A DNA stretch of 25,414 nt from Candidatus Altarchaeota archaeon (GTDB lineage: Archaea; SpSt-1190): contig JAAOXW010000012.1 of assembly GCA_018221005.1 (NCBI GenBank), forward strand, positions 1-25,414, read 5' to 3'. The notes beneath the pieces were generated by a model. The model was given only the letters and a program-made list of their open reading frames with translations. It was not told the origin of the DNA and searched no databases. Of this stretch, positions 1 to 7,968 are shown one piece after another. The translations under genes were made by a program, and so were the position numbers. Positions within the stretch are counted from its first letter, which is position 1; each line of letters starts with the position of its first letter.

Positions 1-123
1 GAAAAAATGAAGCCAAAGTCTGAGCGAGATGAGAAGAAGGTGGAGGTTGAACCCGTCAACTTCGAAGAACTAGTGGATTCTCTGAAATCTGTTGAACTCC
101 TATATAGGGAAGAAGAGGAGTAA
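1..123 (+). CDS. C-terminal end of an unknown protein (5' partial)
   Basis: An open frame runs from the first base to TAA at 121-123 and gives 40 residues. They are strongly charged, rich in Glu and Lys, and end in four Glu. The visible part contains an ATG at 7-9, but the frame is open to the window edge, so it is most likely the acidic tail of a longer gene. No domain can be recognised. Its 3' end overlaps the 3' end of the convergent MgtC-like gene by 24 bases. The call rests on the open frame and charged composition only; a short spurious frame is possible. Confidence 0.45.
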   Translation, partial: EKMKPKSERDEKKVEVEPVNFEELVDSLKSVELLYREEEE

Positions 124-1275
124 GGAAAGTCCCACTAACAACAACCCGAGTCTCTTGGTGAACTTCTTTCCCCGAACTACCATCAACCCCGCCTTCGTTA
201 GCGAATTTGCGAAAGCACCCAACATTACCATAGTTTTTGCAGTCGATAGTGAAACGGGCCCCGTCATCATTGAGTTTACAGCCGCCAGCGCAATTGGTTC
301 TATGTCCGTGAATCCCCCAACAAATGATGCGAGATACGCACCCGTTGTTCCATAAAATATTCTACCTACATATACCAATACAGAGGCCACCATGAAGAAA
401 ACTACAAATTTTATTGCTGTTGTGAAATCCAGCGGATTTTTTATTTTAATGTTTCGTGTTCCCTTTTCCTTTTTTAACAACCAACGAGATATGAGCACCC
501 CTAAGACAAAAATTATTAACATATTTGGGGCGACGCTTAACGCAAGTTGTGGGGAAAATACGGCCAGTAATAAGGGGACTTTCAAAAACATAGTTGAGCT
601 GCCTAGGAAGGCCGCAATCCCCGTAAGGTTGCTCTTCTGTTTCTTGTCAATTGCAGTCATCTCAAAAGTTAACGCAGTTGAGCTTGCAAAACCTCCCAAT
701 AATGCGGTCAAGACAAGACCTGCACGAGATCCAAGGAACTTCACTAACATATACCCAATGAAGCTTAAACCCAAAATTGCAATTAACATCAACCAAATCT
801 CAAAAGGATTAATGAGCCCCCACGGATCTATGCTTTTGTTTGGGAGTAACGGCATAATTACCAAAACAAGAGCGCCCATTTTTACAATGTCCAAAATTTC
901 TTTCTCACTAAAACTATATGCGAAATGATGAAGTGTGTCCCGAAGGGCAAGAAGGGCCATCATAATTAAAGACACCCCCGCCGCATACGCTGCCATATCT
1001 ATGGCGACTAAACCCCCAAGTATGAAAATCACCAGTGACGCAATATACGTCGATGTTTCTAACTTTTCTCCCTGCCTTAGAGACATAATCACTATTGCAG
1101 ACAGGGCAACTGGAACAATTAGTGTTGAAACACTTGCTGCCGAAAAAGAAAGAAAGCCAAGTAAACTTATTATCATAAACGTTCGAATCCCTGTGAGTTT
1201 TCTCCTCCACTCTCTTTCAAGACCCACCAGGCCACCAATGCCCAAAGATACTAACGCTCCGAGTAGTATGTCCAT
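100..1275 (-). CDS. MgtC/SapB - DUF4010 family membrane protein
   Basis: Polytopic membrane protein of 391 aa. The N-terminal third (about residues 1-125) matches the MgtC/SapB fold: a first hydrophobic helix followed by GLEREWRRKLTGIRT, the family signature (G-x-E-R-E ... G-x-R-T). The rest (about 135-391) is a string of hydrophobic helices with a Gly-rich segment (LLGGFASSTALTFEMT) and fits the DUF4010 half often fused to MgtC. Transport or signalling roles are proposed for the family, but the substrate is unknown. ATG 1275 directly abuts the stop of the PIN gene. GGTGAA lies three bases before the ATG inside that gene, so the two are probably translated together. The 3' end runs into the convergent partial gene. 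Confidence 0.85.
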   Translation of the reverse strand: MDILLGALVSLGIGGLVGLEREWRRKLTGIRTFMIISLLGFLSFSAASVSTLIVPVALSAIVIMSLRQGEKLETSTYIASLVIFILGGLVAIDMAAYAAGVSLIMMALLALRDTLHHFAYSFSEKEILDIVKMGALVLVIMPLLPNKSIDPWGLINPFEIWLMLIAILGLSFIGYMLVKFLGSRAGLVLTALLGGFASSTALTFEMTAIDKKQKSNLTGIAAFLGSSTMFLKVPLLLAVFSPQLALSVAPNMLIIFVLGVLISRWLLKKEKGTRNIKIKNPLDFTTAIKFVVFFMVASVLVYVGRIFYGTTGAYLASFVGGFTDIEPIALAAVNSMMTGPVSLSTAKTMVMLGAFANSLTKAGLMVVRGKKFTKRLGLLLVGLSLLLFFPI

Positions 1276-1944
1276 TCATTCACCTTTAACGGGAGCTACA
1301 ACATTCACAAGTTCAACTATTTCTCCCTCAGTAATTGCGCAACCTTTGAACTTCAAAGCATATAATGCATTTCTCAATAGCTGCCTCTTAGAGTATGGCC
1401 AATCAATTATGTTTCTTTTTACTGCTTCCGCTACCAACTCACTACTACGAAGCACAAACAAACCGTCAAGTTCCTTGGCCAGTCTCTCTTCGACCTCCTT
1501 ATTTATTTCAATTTTTCTGTGCGTCCTACGCTCCATTAGATTCTTCAATCGAACCCTATCTTCAATAAGTAAGCGGGTATTTTTTTCATCCACAAGCAGT
1601 GTGTTTATCTGATGTTTTTTGGCTACAGCAATCATGTCTATTTCCCCACGGTGTACTATCTTGAAACTGCGATTCTTTGATACAAACACCGAATTTGAAA
1701 GATTGAGCAAATTATCCCTCAGAGCGGCGTCACTTTCAAGGATGGTGAGCCCATTGCCAATACTATTACCGTTCCGCATGGCATCAAAGCCATGTCGTTT
1801 ACCCTTCAGTGGGACGTCAACGGACTCTTTTTTCACATAAGGTGGAATTACAAACTCAATATTCTCAAATCGTTTCAAAAGCCAAAGTAAGCAGTTTGAG
1901 CTGAGTGTAATTATACTCGAAGCATCACAAACAATTCGGTTCAC
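1276..1944 (-). CDS. PIN-domain-like protein (putative ribonuclease)
   Basis: 222 aa. The N-terminus IVCDASSIITLS is the typical first PIN strand with its acidic residue (Asp7). The middle holds HRGEIDMIAVAKK (second acidic cluster) and NTLLVDEKNTRLL (third Asp), the usual order of metal-binding residues in PIN nucleases. The C-terminal 70 residues are extra helical sequence not needed for the fold. The start is GTG at 1944, overlapping the TGA of the upstream gene (GTGA), with a clear GGAGGA Shine-Dalgarno six bases before it. Tight pairing with the upstream helical protein resembles a toxin-antitoxin or RNA-processing pair, but the partner is not a recognised antitoxin, so this is inference. 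Confidence 0.75.
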   Translation of the reverse strand: MNRIVCDASSIITLSSNCLLWLLKRFENIEFVIPPYVKKESVDVPLKGKRHGFDAMRNGNSIGNGLTILESDAALRDNLLNLSNSVFVSKNRSFKIVHRGEIDMIAVAKKHQINTLLVDEKNTRLLIEDRVRLKNLMERRTHRKIEINKEVEERLAKELDGLFVLRSSELVAEAVKRNIIDWPYSKRQLLRNALYALKFKGCAITEGEIVELVNVVAPVKGE

Positions 1945-2453
1945 ATCATCTCCTCCAAGTGTTTTAGCCGCTTTCCAGCAACAATCGTTGTTCCTTCTTC
2001 ATCCACCATTCTTGTTTGTCCCGACTGGGTCAGAATCTCACTTTCCTCTACCCCTACAAGATCTGCTGCATAAGTTAGTGTGATTCCCCACGCATATAGA
2101 TTTGAACCCTTTCTAACTTGAGACCTGTGTAAAATATTGTCTGCATATCTCCCGAATGATTCGTCCAATTCTACAATTGCCGTCTCAAGTTTTTCAATAG
2201 CTCCCCGGTCACCTTCCAGTAAGTTATCAAGCCCTTCATCAACCCTTTTTACAAAACGTTCCCATTCACTTTTCTTTTTTTTGTAATATGATTTCTCCAA
2301 TATATTGGATAATGCATGTGTGACAATAGAAAGACGTATGAGTTCTTTTTTATTTTCAAGTGCGCCGTCTGTGAGAATTCGATCACTCAATTTCCTCAGA
2401 TGTCGACTCTCATGTTTTTCAAAAGCCGCCTTTATCTCAGGTATTCTTACCAC
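1941..2453 (-). CDS. Unknown helical protein encoded with a PIN-domain protein
   Basis: 170 aa, not recognised. The sequence is mostly charged and predicted helical. Residues about 10-100 alternate hydrophobic and Glu/Lys/Arg residues, with no signal peptide or membrane segment. The last 50 residues include SNLYAWGITLTYAADLVG and a short segment MVDEEGTTIVAG that could form strands. The start is GTG at 2453, with a TATA-like element about 25 bp upstream suggesting a leaderless transcript. It overlaps the PIN gene by four bases, so it may bind or regulate the PIN protein. That role is inferred from gene order only. Confidence 0.65.
   Translation of the reverse strand: MVRIPEIKAAFEKHESRHLRKLSDRILTDGALENKKELIRLSIVTHALSNILEKSYYKKKKSEWERFVKRVDEGLDNLLEGDRGAIEKLETAIVELDESFGRYADNILHRSQVRKGSNLYAWGITLTYAADLVGVEESEILTQSGQTRMVDEEGTTIVAGKRLKHLEEMM
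1951..1956 (-). promoter_or_regulatory. Shine-Dalgarno site for the PIN gene
   Basis: GGAGGA on the minus strand lies six bases before the GTG at 1944 and inside the end of the upstream gene. It decides the non-ATG start of the PIN protein. Confidence 0.7.
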
Positions 2454-2474
2454 AAATAAAGATGTTTTTATTTA

Positions 2475-2482
2475 CATTTAAG
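2475..2482 (-). promoter_or_regulatory. Possible TATA box for the 1941-2453 gene
   Basis: CTTAAATG, overlapping the TAA of the preceding gene, is centred about 25 bp before the GTG at 2453 in an A/T-rich stretch. The spacing matches other TATA-start pairs in this window. The match is weak, so it is tentative. Confidence 0.35.
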
Positions 2483-3662
2483 CATTCTGTACGAGACATG
2501 ATTTTTTTGTAATATCTGTCTCTGGTAACGCCCACTCAAGCATCAAACTGAGAAATTCCGAAAGGTCTGACCAAAGAGAAAGCATGCTTTCATTCCCCAC
2601 AAAGATAACCCACCCCTCTTCGTACGGGACGGCCCCTAAGCCCACCGAACTTTCATTCACCGTAGGTGTCGTATTTGATGCCATCCACGCGGCCGCTTGA
2701 GATGTGAAATAAAGTGAATTGGTGTCCTCAAGTGAAGACCAGTCTCCAACTCCCTGTAGCCCGTGTTCTTGTGTTAATTCTGATATGTCCCCCGTTAAAC
2801 AAGATAGACTTGTAATGTTACACAAACCGTAGGGTGACACCAGAATTCCTCCATATTTCACATACTCCAGCAATTCACTTCCATATGATGTGGGGTAATT
2901 TCCAGAGGGCACAAATAATACAGAAGGTCCAGTATTTCCCCATAAATTTTCTAAATCTGAAAATGAGAGATTCTGGGGACTTTCTGCCTCCATTTGTTTG
3001 TAGAGTTGTGAAGCATCATATGACCCTTCATTCAAAATCCCAATATCTTCAAACAAAGTTATAGCACTAGAACCTAAGTCATACAAATACAGATGTTTTG
3101 GAACTTCTCGCACATTAAGTCTGAATGACACGGAGTTGCCGCTCCAAGAACTCCTGATTAAGCGGTGTCCATCATACAAGACCCCCCGGAACGGTGCGGT
3201 AAGTGTTATTTTTTCTAGATTTCTTGTTGTGTTTCCTTCTACAAACATTGCCGCCCTCGAGGTGTTTTTCCAGAAATCATAATTTGATTGAATAAATTCA
3301 TCCAATTGAATTTTCCCCTTTCCATGTGTGCTTGAAGCAATAGTTACATTCATTCCACACGCCCAATGGGAAAAGGGAAGGTCACACCTTTCAGTCTGAT
3401 CTGCATATGAGTAACATTTCAAATAAATTGATTCGCTCCTAAGTCCCAATGCACCCTCCATTATATTTATCTTTTGAACAATCCCCGTTTCTCCCTCGTC
3501 CGCGATTGCTTGAAGTGTCTCTTTTATGTCATCCCCCGTGTCAATACGGGGAACTTCTGCGTTCGTCTGAACTGCAGTGAATAATTGAATCAAAAAGTAC
3601 AGGTATGCGACTATCATAAATCCAGAAATCACATAAAACTGACCCTTCATATTGCGCGCCAT
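2478..3662 (-). CDS. Secreted/membrane-anchored protein with prepilin-like N-terminus and possible amidotransferase-like fold
   Basis: 394 aa, last gene of the pilus operon. The N-terminus ARNMKGQFYVISGFMIVAYLYF has the KGQ start and hydrophobic helix of archaeal class III (prepilin-like) signals, followed by an extracellular domain with several N-x-S/T sequons. Residues about 245-390 contain GPSVLFVPSG, LLEYVKYGGILVSPYG and EGWVIFVGNESMLSLW. This strand/helix order recalls class I glutamine-amidotransferase-like (ThuA/DUF4350-type) domains. No catalytic triad is evident, so a binding rather than enzymatic role is likelier. The start ATG 3662 has GGTGAT six bases upstream. It overlaps the DUF2341 gene by 16 bases, and an alternative ATG at 3650 would give an ATGA overlap. 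Function unknown. Confidence 0.7.
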   Translation of the reverse strand: MARNMKGQFYVISGFMIVAYLYFLIQLFTAVQTNAEVPRIDTGDDIKETLQAIADEGETGIVQKINIMEGALGLRSESIYLKCYSYADQTERCDLPFSHWACGMNVTIASSTHGKGKIQLDEFIQSNYDFWKNTSRAAMFVEGNTTRNLEKITLTAPFRGVLYDGHRLIRSSWSGNSVSFRLNVREVPKHLYLYDLGSSAITLFEDIGILNEGSYDASQLYKQMEAESPQNLSFSDLENLWGNTGPSVLFVPSGNYPTSYGSELLEYVKYGGILVSPYGLCNITSLSCLTGDISELTQEHGLQGVGDWSSLEDTNSLYFTSQAAAWMASNTTPTVNESSVGLGAVPYEEGWVIFVGNESMLSLWSDLSEFLSLMLEWALPETDITKKSCLVQNA

Positions 3663-5965
3663 GCTGTCATCACCACTTCCGATATTATATTATCCGAATA
3701 AAAGATTCTACTTGCCGAGTAAATATTATGTGTGGGTGGGAGTTGTGGGGGTTGTATGTCTTTTGAGCCCGCAATTGGCAACTGGCTTATACTTATTTTT
3801 TTAAGAGCTCCACTACTCTGGTACAATTTACTGTCTTGGAAGTCAAAAGAGGAATACGTTTTGAAAATATCCACATCCACTGTGCTGGCCCCTATGCCCA
3901 GTTCCATGTGCGTTTTCCCACCCAATTTTCTGAATTTAAGTATTTTATCAGTTACTGGAATTCCACTCACACCCGTAGAAACCCCTGTAAGCGGCCCCTT
4001 GACAGTTAATCGATAAATTTCAGGTTTCTCCCCAAAAAAGAGAGAAGCGGTATATGGACGACTTAAAATTATTTTCACCTTAGATATATTGCCAACCCCA
4101 CCTAATTCAACATAATTTAAGCCCTGACTAATGTATCTTGTATCAATCAAGTCCCTCGAAATAGTTTGTCCATTTATTTTTTTACTCCCATTTACCCCAA
4201 AAACTTCAATTCTTCCCAGTTGCTTTTGTGTTGATGCATTGTTGTAGAAAGAAACCCGTATTGGTGCAGAATCTGAAACAGAACAATTTTCAAAATCAAC
4301 TCCACAGAGTAACTCAAATGTGTTCAGGAAAGGTTCACAATTTTTATCTAATGATTCCCAAAAAACTGATTTTCCATAACCCCCACTAATATCAACTGAT
4401 TTCGTCAAATTTAAATTTGGAGTTTTTCCCCAATGAACATCACAATATGAAGCATCTACTGATTCTATGTATCCTGAGGAAGAATGCATATTTAGTGAAC
4501 AAGATTGAACTCCCGTCACATTAACAAACGAAGAACAACTACTATCTAGGTTTATTGTTTCATTAAACTCTGTAATGCTATCTAATGTGTGAACGAAAAT
4601 AATATGTTTTATTAGCTGAGAGTTTACAAAAGTCTGAACAATATGCCAAGTTTTAGTACTCCCAATTTCATTACTATACCTTAAGGACAAGCGTTCACAG
4701 TTTTCCGAGTATGTAACTGCCGTGGCATTTATCCATCTAAACACCCCATTTACGGAATATCCTGACGAATTAAAGGTGAGTGTACCAAAGTCCATAGTTG
4801 CACTTCCTGCCGAGACTAAACTACATTGTGAAAGGGGATCTAATTCTATTTTTACCATGTGTTCCTCTGTTGAAGGCATAAGAACAATTGTTCTCATGTT
4901 TCCAAGTTCAGAACCAACTAGGGCATAACTCAATGTAGGTTTTGAGGATTCTGAATAAGTGTTCACTGTGGGCGTTACATTTGCATATGCCCTTACTCGA
5001 ACCCAATCCACTAACATGTTATTTCCAGAGACGCCATCATCATAGTGGTCAATTCCCACCTTTTTGCTGTCTATATCCCCGTTTTCAATAGTCAGAAAAC
5101 TTAATTCACTGTAGGTTCCATCCAAGAGTTGGGACGTAACATTAGTGTCATCTATCACCATTCTTTGAAAATACCAAGTGTTTCTTGAAACGGAGTATGC
5201 GGAGGTAACCCCATAAGTCTGGCTACTGCCTGAACTCGAATTTAAAACGCTGTTCCCCGTGCTGTTTGTAAAAACCTGATATGAACTCCTTTCGGGATCC
5301 AAATTGGTTTCAGGATCGTAGTAGAGTAAAGTGAATGTTTTTCCATCTGCTGAATTTAGGGCATCATCAAACAACATTTTCCCCTCAATTACTGTGGGGC
5401 GGCTAATTTTGAAACTCTTGGTAATTACATTGTAGTTAGATACACTATTCAGAATCAAACTTGAGTTAATCACACTCACAAAAGCATTTGCTGTTGCAGT
5501 GTCTCGAAGTCCCGACCCGTCATAAATTTGCCAAGTTGTTCCGATGGAATCACTATTAAAATCATCAAACAATTCAAAAGTCGCAGAGCCAGAACTTGTC
5601 GATGTCTTCGTGGGGGCCCCATAATAGATATAGATGTCCTTAGTTTCGGAGTCGAGAAGAAGTGGAATTTCAATCCAAAAGACAGTACTGGTTTCGTTAC
5701 ATCCACTTTCTAACCAGTAGCTCATTATGGTGGTTCCATCATCATCCGCAAATCGTACGTCTCCACAGTCCCCCCTCATTTTTCCACCAGATATCAAAGT
5801 CACCGTATTTATCGTAAACTTTATTTGATAGTTGCTAAGGTCCTCAAACGCATTATTTGAAACCTCAATCAGTGTTCGATAATTCCAATCAGATAACCAC
5901 CCAACATCTACAGAAAAAACAGGAATCATCAACACCATTAAAATAAGAACAATCACCCTACTCAT
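3647..5965 (-). CDS. Large secreted DUF2341-domain surface protein
   Basis: 772 aa from ATG 5965. Residues 1-20 (MSRVIVLILMVLMIPVFSVD) form a signal peptide. Next comes WLSDWNYRTLIEV ... CGDVRFADDDGTTIMSYWLE ... KDIYIYYG, a textbook DUF2341 domain, then a region beginning LFDDFNSDSIGTTWQ that looks like a LamG/concanavalin-type beta sandwich. The remaining 450 residues are beta-rich, with many N-x-S/T sites and scattered Cys. DUF2341 occurs on exported proteins associated with secretion or pilus genes; carbohydrate or surface binding is suggested, not proven. The frame is open for 36 more codons upstream, but that extension overlaps the preceding gene, and the signal peptide supports 5965 (an ATG at 5971 is an alternative). 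It overlaps the upstream gene by 8 bases. Confidence 0.85.
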   Translation of the reverse strand: MSRVIVLILMVLMIPVFSVDVGWLSDWNYRTLIEVSNNAFEDLSNYQIKFTINTVTLISGGKMRGDCGDVRFADDDGTTIMSYWLESGCNETSTVFWIEIPLLLDSETKDIYIYYGAPTKTSTSSGSATFELFDDFNSDSIGTTWQIYDGSGLRDTATANAFVSVINSSLILNSVSNYNVITKSFKISRPTVIEGKMLFDDALNSADGKTFTLLYYDPETNLDPERSSYQVFTNSTGNSVLNSSSGSSQTYGVTSAYSVSRNTWYFQRMVIDDTNVTSQLLDGTYSELSFLTIENGDIDSKKVGIDHYDDGVSGNNMLVDWVRVRAYANVTPTVNTYSESSKPTLSYALVGSELGNMRTIVLMPSTEEHMVKIELDPLSQCSLVSAGSATMDFGTLTFNSSGYSVNGVFRWINATAVTYSENCERLSLRYSNEIGSTKTWHIVQTFVNSQLIKHIIFVHTLDSITEFNETINLDSSCSSFVNVTGVQSCSLNMHSSSGYIESVDASYCDVHWGKTPNLNLTKSVDISGGYGKSVFWESLDKNCEPFLNTFELLCGVDFENCSVSDSAPIRVSFYNNASTQKQLGRIEVFGVNGSKKINGQTISRDLIDTRYISQGLNYVELGGVGNISKVKIILSRPYTASLFFGEKPEIYRLTVKGPLTGVSTGVSGIPVTDKILKFRKLGGKTHMELGIGASTVDVDIFKTYSSFDFQDSKLYQSSGALKKISISQLPIAGSKDIQPPQLPPTHNIYSASRIFYSDNIISEVVMTAWRAI
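3669..3674 (-). promoter_or_regulatory. Shine-Dalgarno site for the 394-aa surface protein
   Basis: GGTGAT lies six bases before ATG 3662, within the 3' end of the DUF2341 gene. It favours this start over the ATG at 3650. Confidence 0.6.
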
Positions 5966-6608
5966 AATCATCCCCCCCCAAATAATAAACATAAAGCTGT
6001 TTTGTTTCCTTAGCTGCAATTTCACCAACCTCAACAAAGAGGTTGAGTACGAATCGATCCCCCTTGTATTCATATGTCTTTAGTTCACTTTCTACTAGAC
6101 CATCATCAGTAAATACCTGGAGTGAGGACAAGTCTATGGGTTCGTAAATGGCATCCGAATTTATATCGGGAAGTATTGCTGAAACCACAATTTCCATTGT
6201 TTGATTTTCCAGAGCAACATCACCTGAATTTTCAATTGTAAATGTTGAACGATACCAATTACTCTCCAACCCATAGTTTTCCAAACTGAACTTTGATTCA
6301 GACGGCAGAATCATATAAGTTTCATAGGGCATGTATTCACTTGTTCCTGTAAACGCATTTATTTTAGTATAATAGTTTATTTGAATTCTTGAATTGTAAC
6401 CCAACGGGATAACTGACGAAAGAAGAAGCCTTAACGAGTAAGGGTTAGTGGTAATTAATGATTCTATTAAATCTTGATAAGACTCAAGTATGGAAGTCAT
6501 ATAACTTTCAATTGGATCATTCATCTTTATACTGGGAACGTTAAAGAGTGCTAAAATTACACCCAGAACTAACATGCCCGCCACGACTGCTTCTGTACTT
6601 TTTAGCAA
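5958..6608 (-). CDS. Pilin-like membrane-anchored protein
   Basis: 216 aa. The N-terminus MLKSTEAVVAGMLVLGVILALF is a short basic stretch followed by one hydrophobic helix with an early Glu, as in pilin-type or simple anchor segments. The rest is an extracellular, beta-rich domain without Cys (for example STFTIENSGDVALENQTMEI). The start is TTG at 6608 with GGTGAT three bases upstream, the same arrangement as other internal starts here. It overlaps the upstream pilin-like gene by 7 bases. The 3' end contains a run of eight G (5972-5979) immediately before the next gene's start. A minor pilin or filament-associated subunit is likely; the exact role is unknown. Confidence 0.7.
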   Translation of the reverse strand: MLKSTEAVVAGMLVLGVILALFNVPSIKMNDPIESYMTSILESYQDLIESLITTNPYSLRLLLSSVIPLGYNSRIQINYYTKINAFTGTSEYMPYETYMILPSESKFSLENYGLESNWYRSTFTIENSGDVALENQTMEIVVSAILPDINSDAIYEPIDLSSLQVFTDDGLVESELKTYEYKGDRFVLNLFVEVGEIAAKETKQLYVYYLGGDDYE

Positions 6609-7216
6609 TTTATCACCCTAAACGTCGCCTCATAGGTCCCATAACGCTCTCCCGTTTGTGCGAGAACTTTTAGATTAAAAGGACCTATGGACATACTTTC
6701 CGACACTTTATGGAAATAGCCAGTAGTTGTGGAATAATACACCTCTCTGTTGGGGTAATTCCCACCAATAATCACCACATGCGCTGTGGAATTCAAAGTG
6801 GTGTCTAAATTAATCACCACATCCGTATTATTACAGTAAAATTCTGTAATATCTGAGATTATACCAATTGAAGGCAGAAGCCTCGTCTCTATTTTAAAAT
6901 TTTTCTGCATCCTCGTTTTATTTTGCGCCGTTTGGTAAGGCATTCCTACAAAATATTGTAGTCGAGTTTCGTTCACCACACTCCCACCAAATGCGATGGT
7001 CGTTGAATTGAAAGGATTGGTTGACCAATTTCCAGAGCTTTTTGTTAAATAATATGAAAACTGTTCGGTGTCCATCCTTGCATTCGCCCTCGTCATCTCC
7101 CAAGATCGAGAGTAGTACGTAGTTGTTATTTGAACAAAAGTGAATAAAACCACTATTGAAAAAATGAATGCAGATGAAATATAGTCTGCTGAAGATTGTC
7201 CCTTCATCCTACCCAA
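6602..7216 (-). CDS. Class III signal peptide pilin-like protein
   Basis: 204 aa. MKGQSSADYISSAFIFSIVVLF is a clear archaeal class III prepilin signal: basic residue, Gly cleavage site, then Q-S-S-A-D-Y before a hydrophobic helix. This is the pattern cleaved by EppA/PibD-type peptidases (family knowledge). The mature domain has several N-x-S/T sequons, and only Cys at YCNN and at the very end. TTG 7216 is chosen because GAGGTGA sits four bases before it. ATG 7207 would give an ATGA overlap with the upstream stop but lacks a well-spaced ribosome site. Likely a structural or minor pilin of the operon's filament. Confidence 0.8.
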   Translation of the reverse strand: MGRMKGQSSADYISSAFIFSIVVLFTFVQITTTYYSRSWEMTRANARMDTEQFSYYLTKSSGNWSTNPFNSTTIAFGGSVVNETRLQYFVGMPYQTAQNKTRMQKNFKIETRLLPSIGIISDITEFYCNNTDVVINLDTTLNSTAHVVIIGGNYPNREVYYSTTTGYFHKVSESMSIGPFNLKVLAQTGERYGTYEATFRVINC

Positions 7217-7968
7217 ACCCTCACCTCAATTGGAATTCCATTTAAGGTGCTTGCTAAAGACACCTGTCCCGTTGAACTTTTAGGGAGTTCACCTGCCCGA
7301 TATTTTAGTGTTGGAAATGATAAAAAGTGAATGACCCCACTCGAATCACTCGTGTTTAATTGAATTGATCCCATGCCCGTAAAATTACAGGCCGATATTC
7401 CTACAATCACCGGGGCACTGTCCAGTGTCAAATCAACAGCTGAGCTATAATCTAGGTCACAAGGTCCTGTTGCTTGCACCGTTGTTGAGCCCGGGCCAGA
7501 AACATTGAAAGTAACGTAAGTGGAAACCCCAGTATATATTGCCGTGCTTATTGCCGTAATCTCCTCAGTTCCAGTTTGGGTGCAATTTAATATATTCTCG
7601 CTGGGGTCTTGAAGACATAAGGCATTACAAGTCCCATCAATACAAAAGGCACTTACACAGTCTGTGTCACTCGTACATGTCGTAGTGCATGAACCGCTGT
7701 TACACCTACCGGGCCAACAACTACTACCTCTTCCATTATCATAAAGATACGTTTTTGAGTCCAGCCCATAACAGCCCCCATCATTCTCACAATCCGGGTC
7801 ATGTGTAGTTTGGGCATCTTGATATGAATCACACACATAATTTTGATTAATCATTGCACAATCTCTACACGTTTTATATTCGGCCGATTCACAAATTCGA
7901 TCGCCACAGACTGCAAAAACCACACCCAAGGTTAATGCAAGTAGTGTAATAAGTTTGATAACTTTCAT
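7204..7968 (-). CDS. Cys-rich secreted protein of the pilus operon
   Basis: 254 aa. Residues 1-19 (MKVIKLITLLALTLGVVFA) form a signal peptide. Residues 20-125 carry about twenty Cys in closely spaced pairs, including CTSDTDCVSAFCIDGTC, and are probably heavily disulfide-linked. Residues 135-254 are a Cys-poor beta-sandwich-like region. The Cys module closely resembles one in the giant protein at 19649-25414 (CTHGVECTSDLCVTGTC). The ATG overlaps the upstream stop as ATGA, with GAGGTGA seven bases ahead. Sitting between the platform proteins and the pilins, it is probably an accessory or adhesive component of the filament; this is inferred from context. Confidence 0.75.
   Translation of the reverse strand: MKVIKLITLLALTLGVVFAVCGDRICESAEYKTCRDCAMINQNYVCDSYQDAQTTHDPDCENDGGCYGLDSKTYLYDNGRGSSCWPGRCNSGSCTTTCTSDTDCVSAFCIDGTCNALCLQDPSENILNCTQTGTEEITAISTAIYTGVSTYVTFNVSGPGSTTVQATGPCDLDYSSAVDLTLDSAPVIVGISACNFTGMGSIQLNTSDSSGVIHFLSFPTLKYRAGELPKSSTGQVSLASTLNGIPIEVRVWVG

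Noticed and set aside
935..1612. 225-codon plus-strand frame opposite the MgtC-like and PIN genes
   Set aside because: Antisense to two recognisable genes, Ser/Arg-rich with no domain or ribosome site; a shadow frame.
3647..6073. Longer 808-aa start for the DUF2341 protein
   Set aside because: The extra 36 residues overlap the upstream gene and would bury the signal peptide that begins at 5965.
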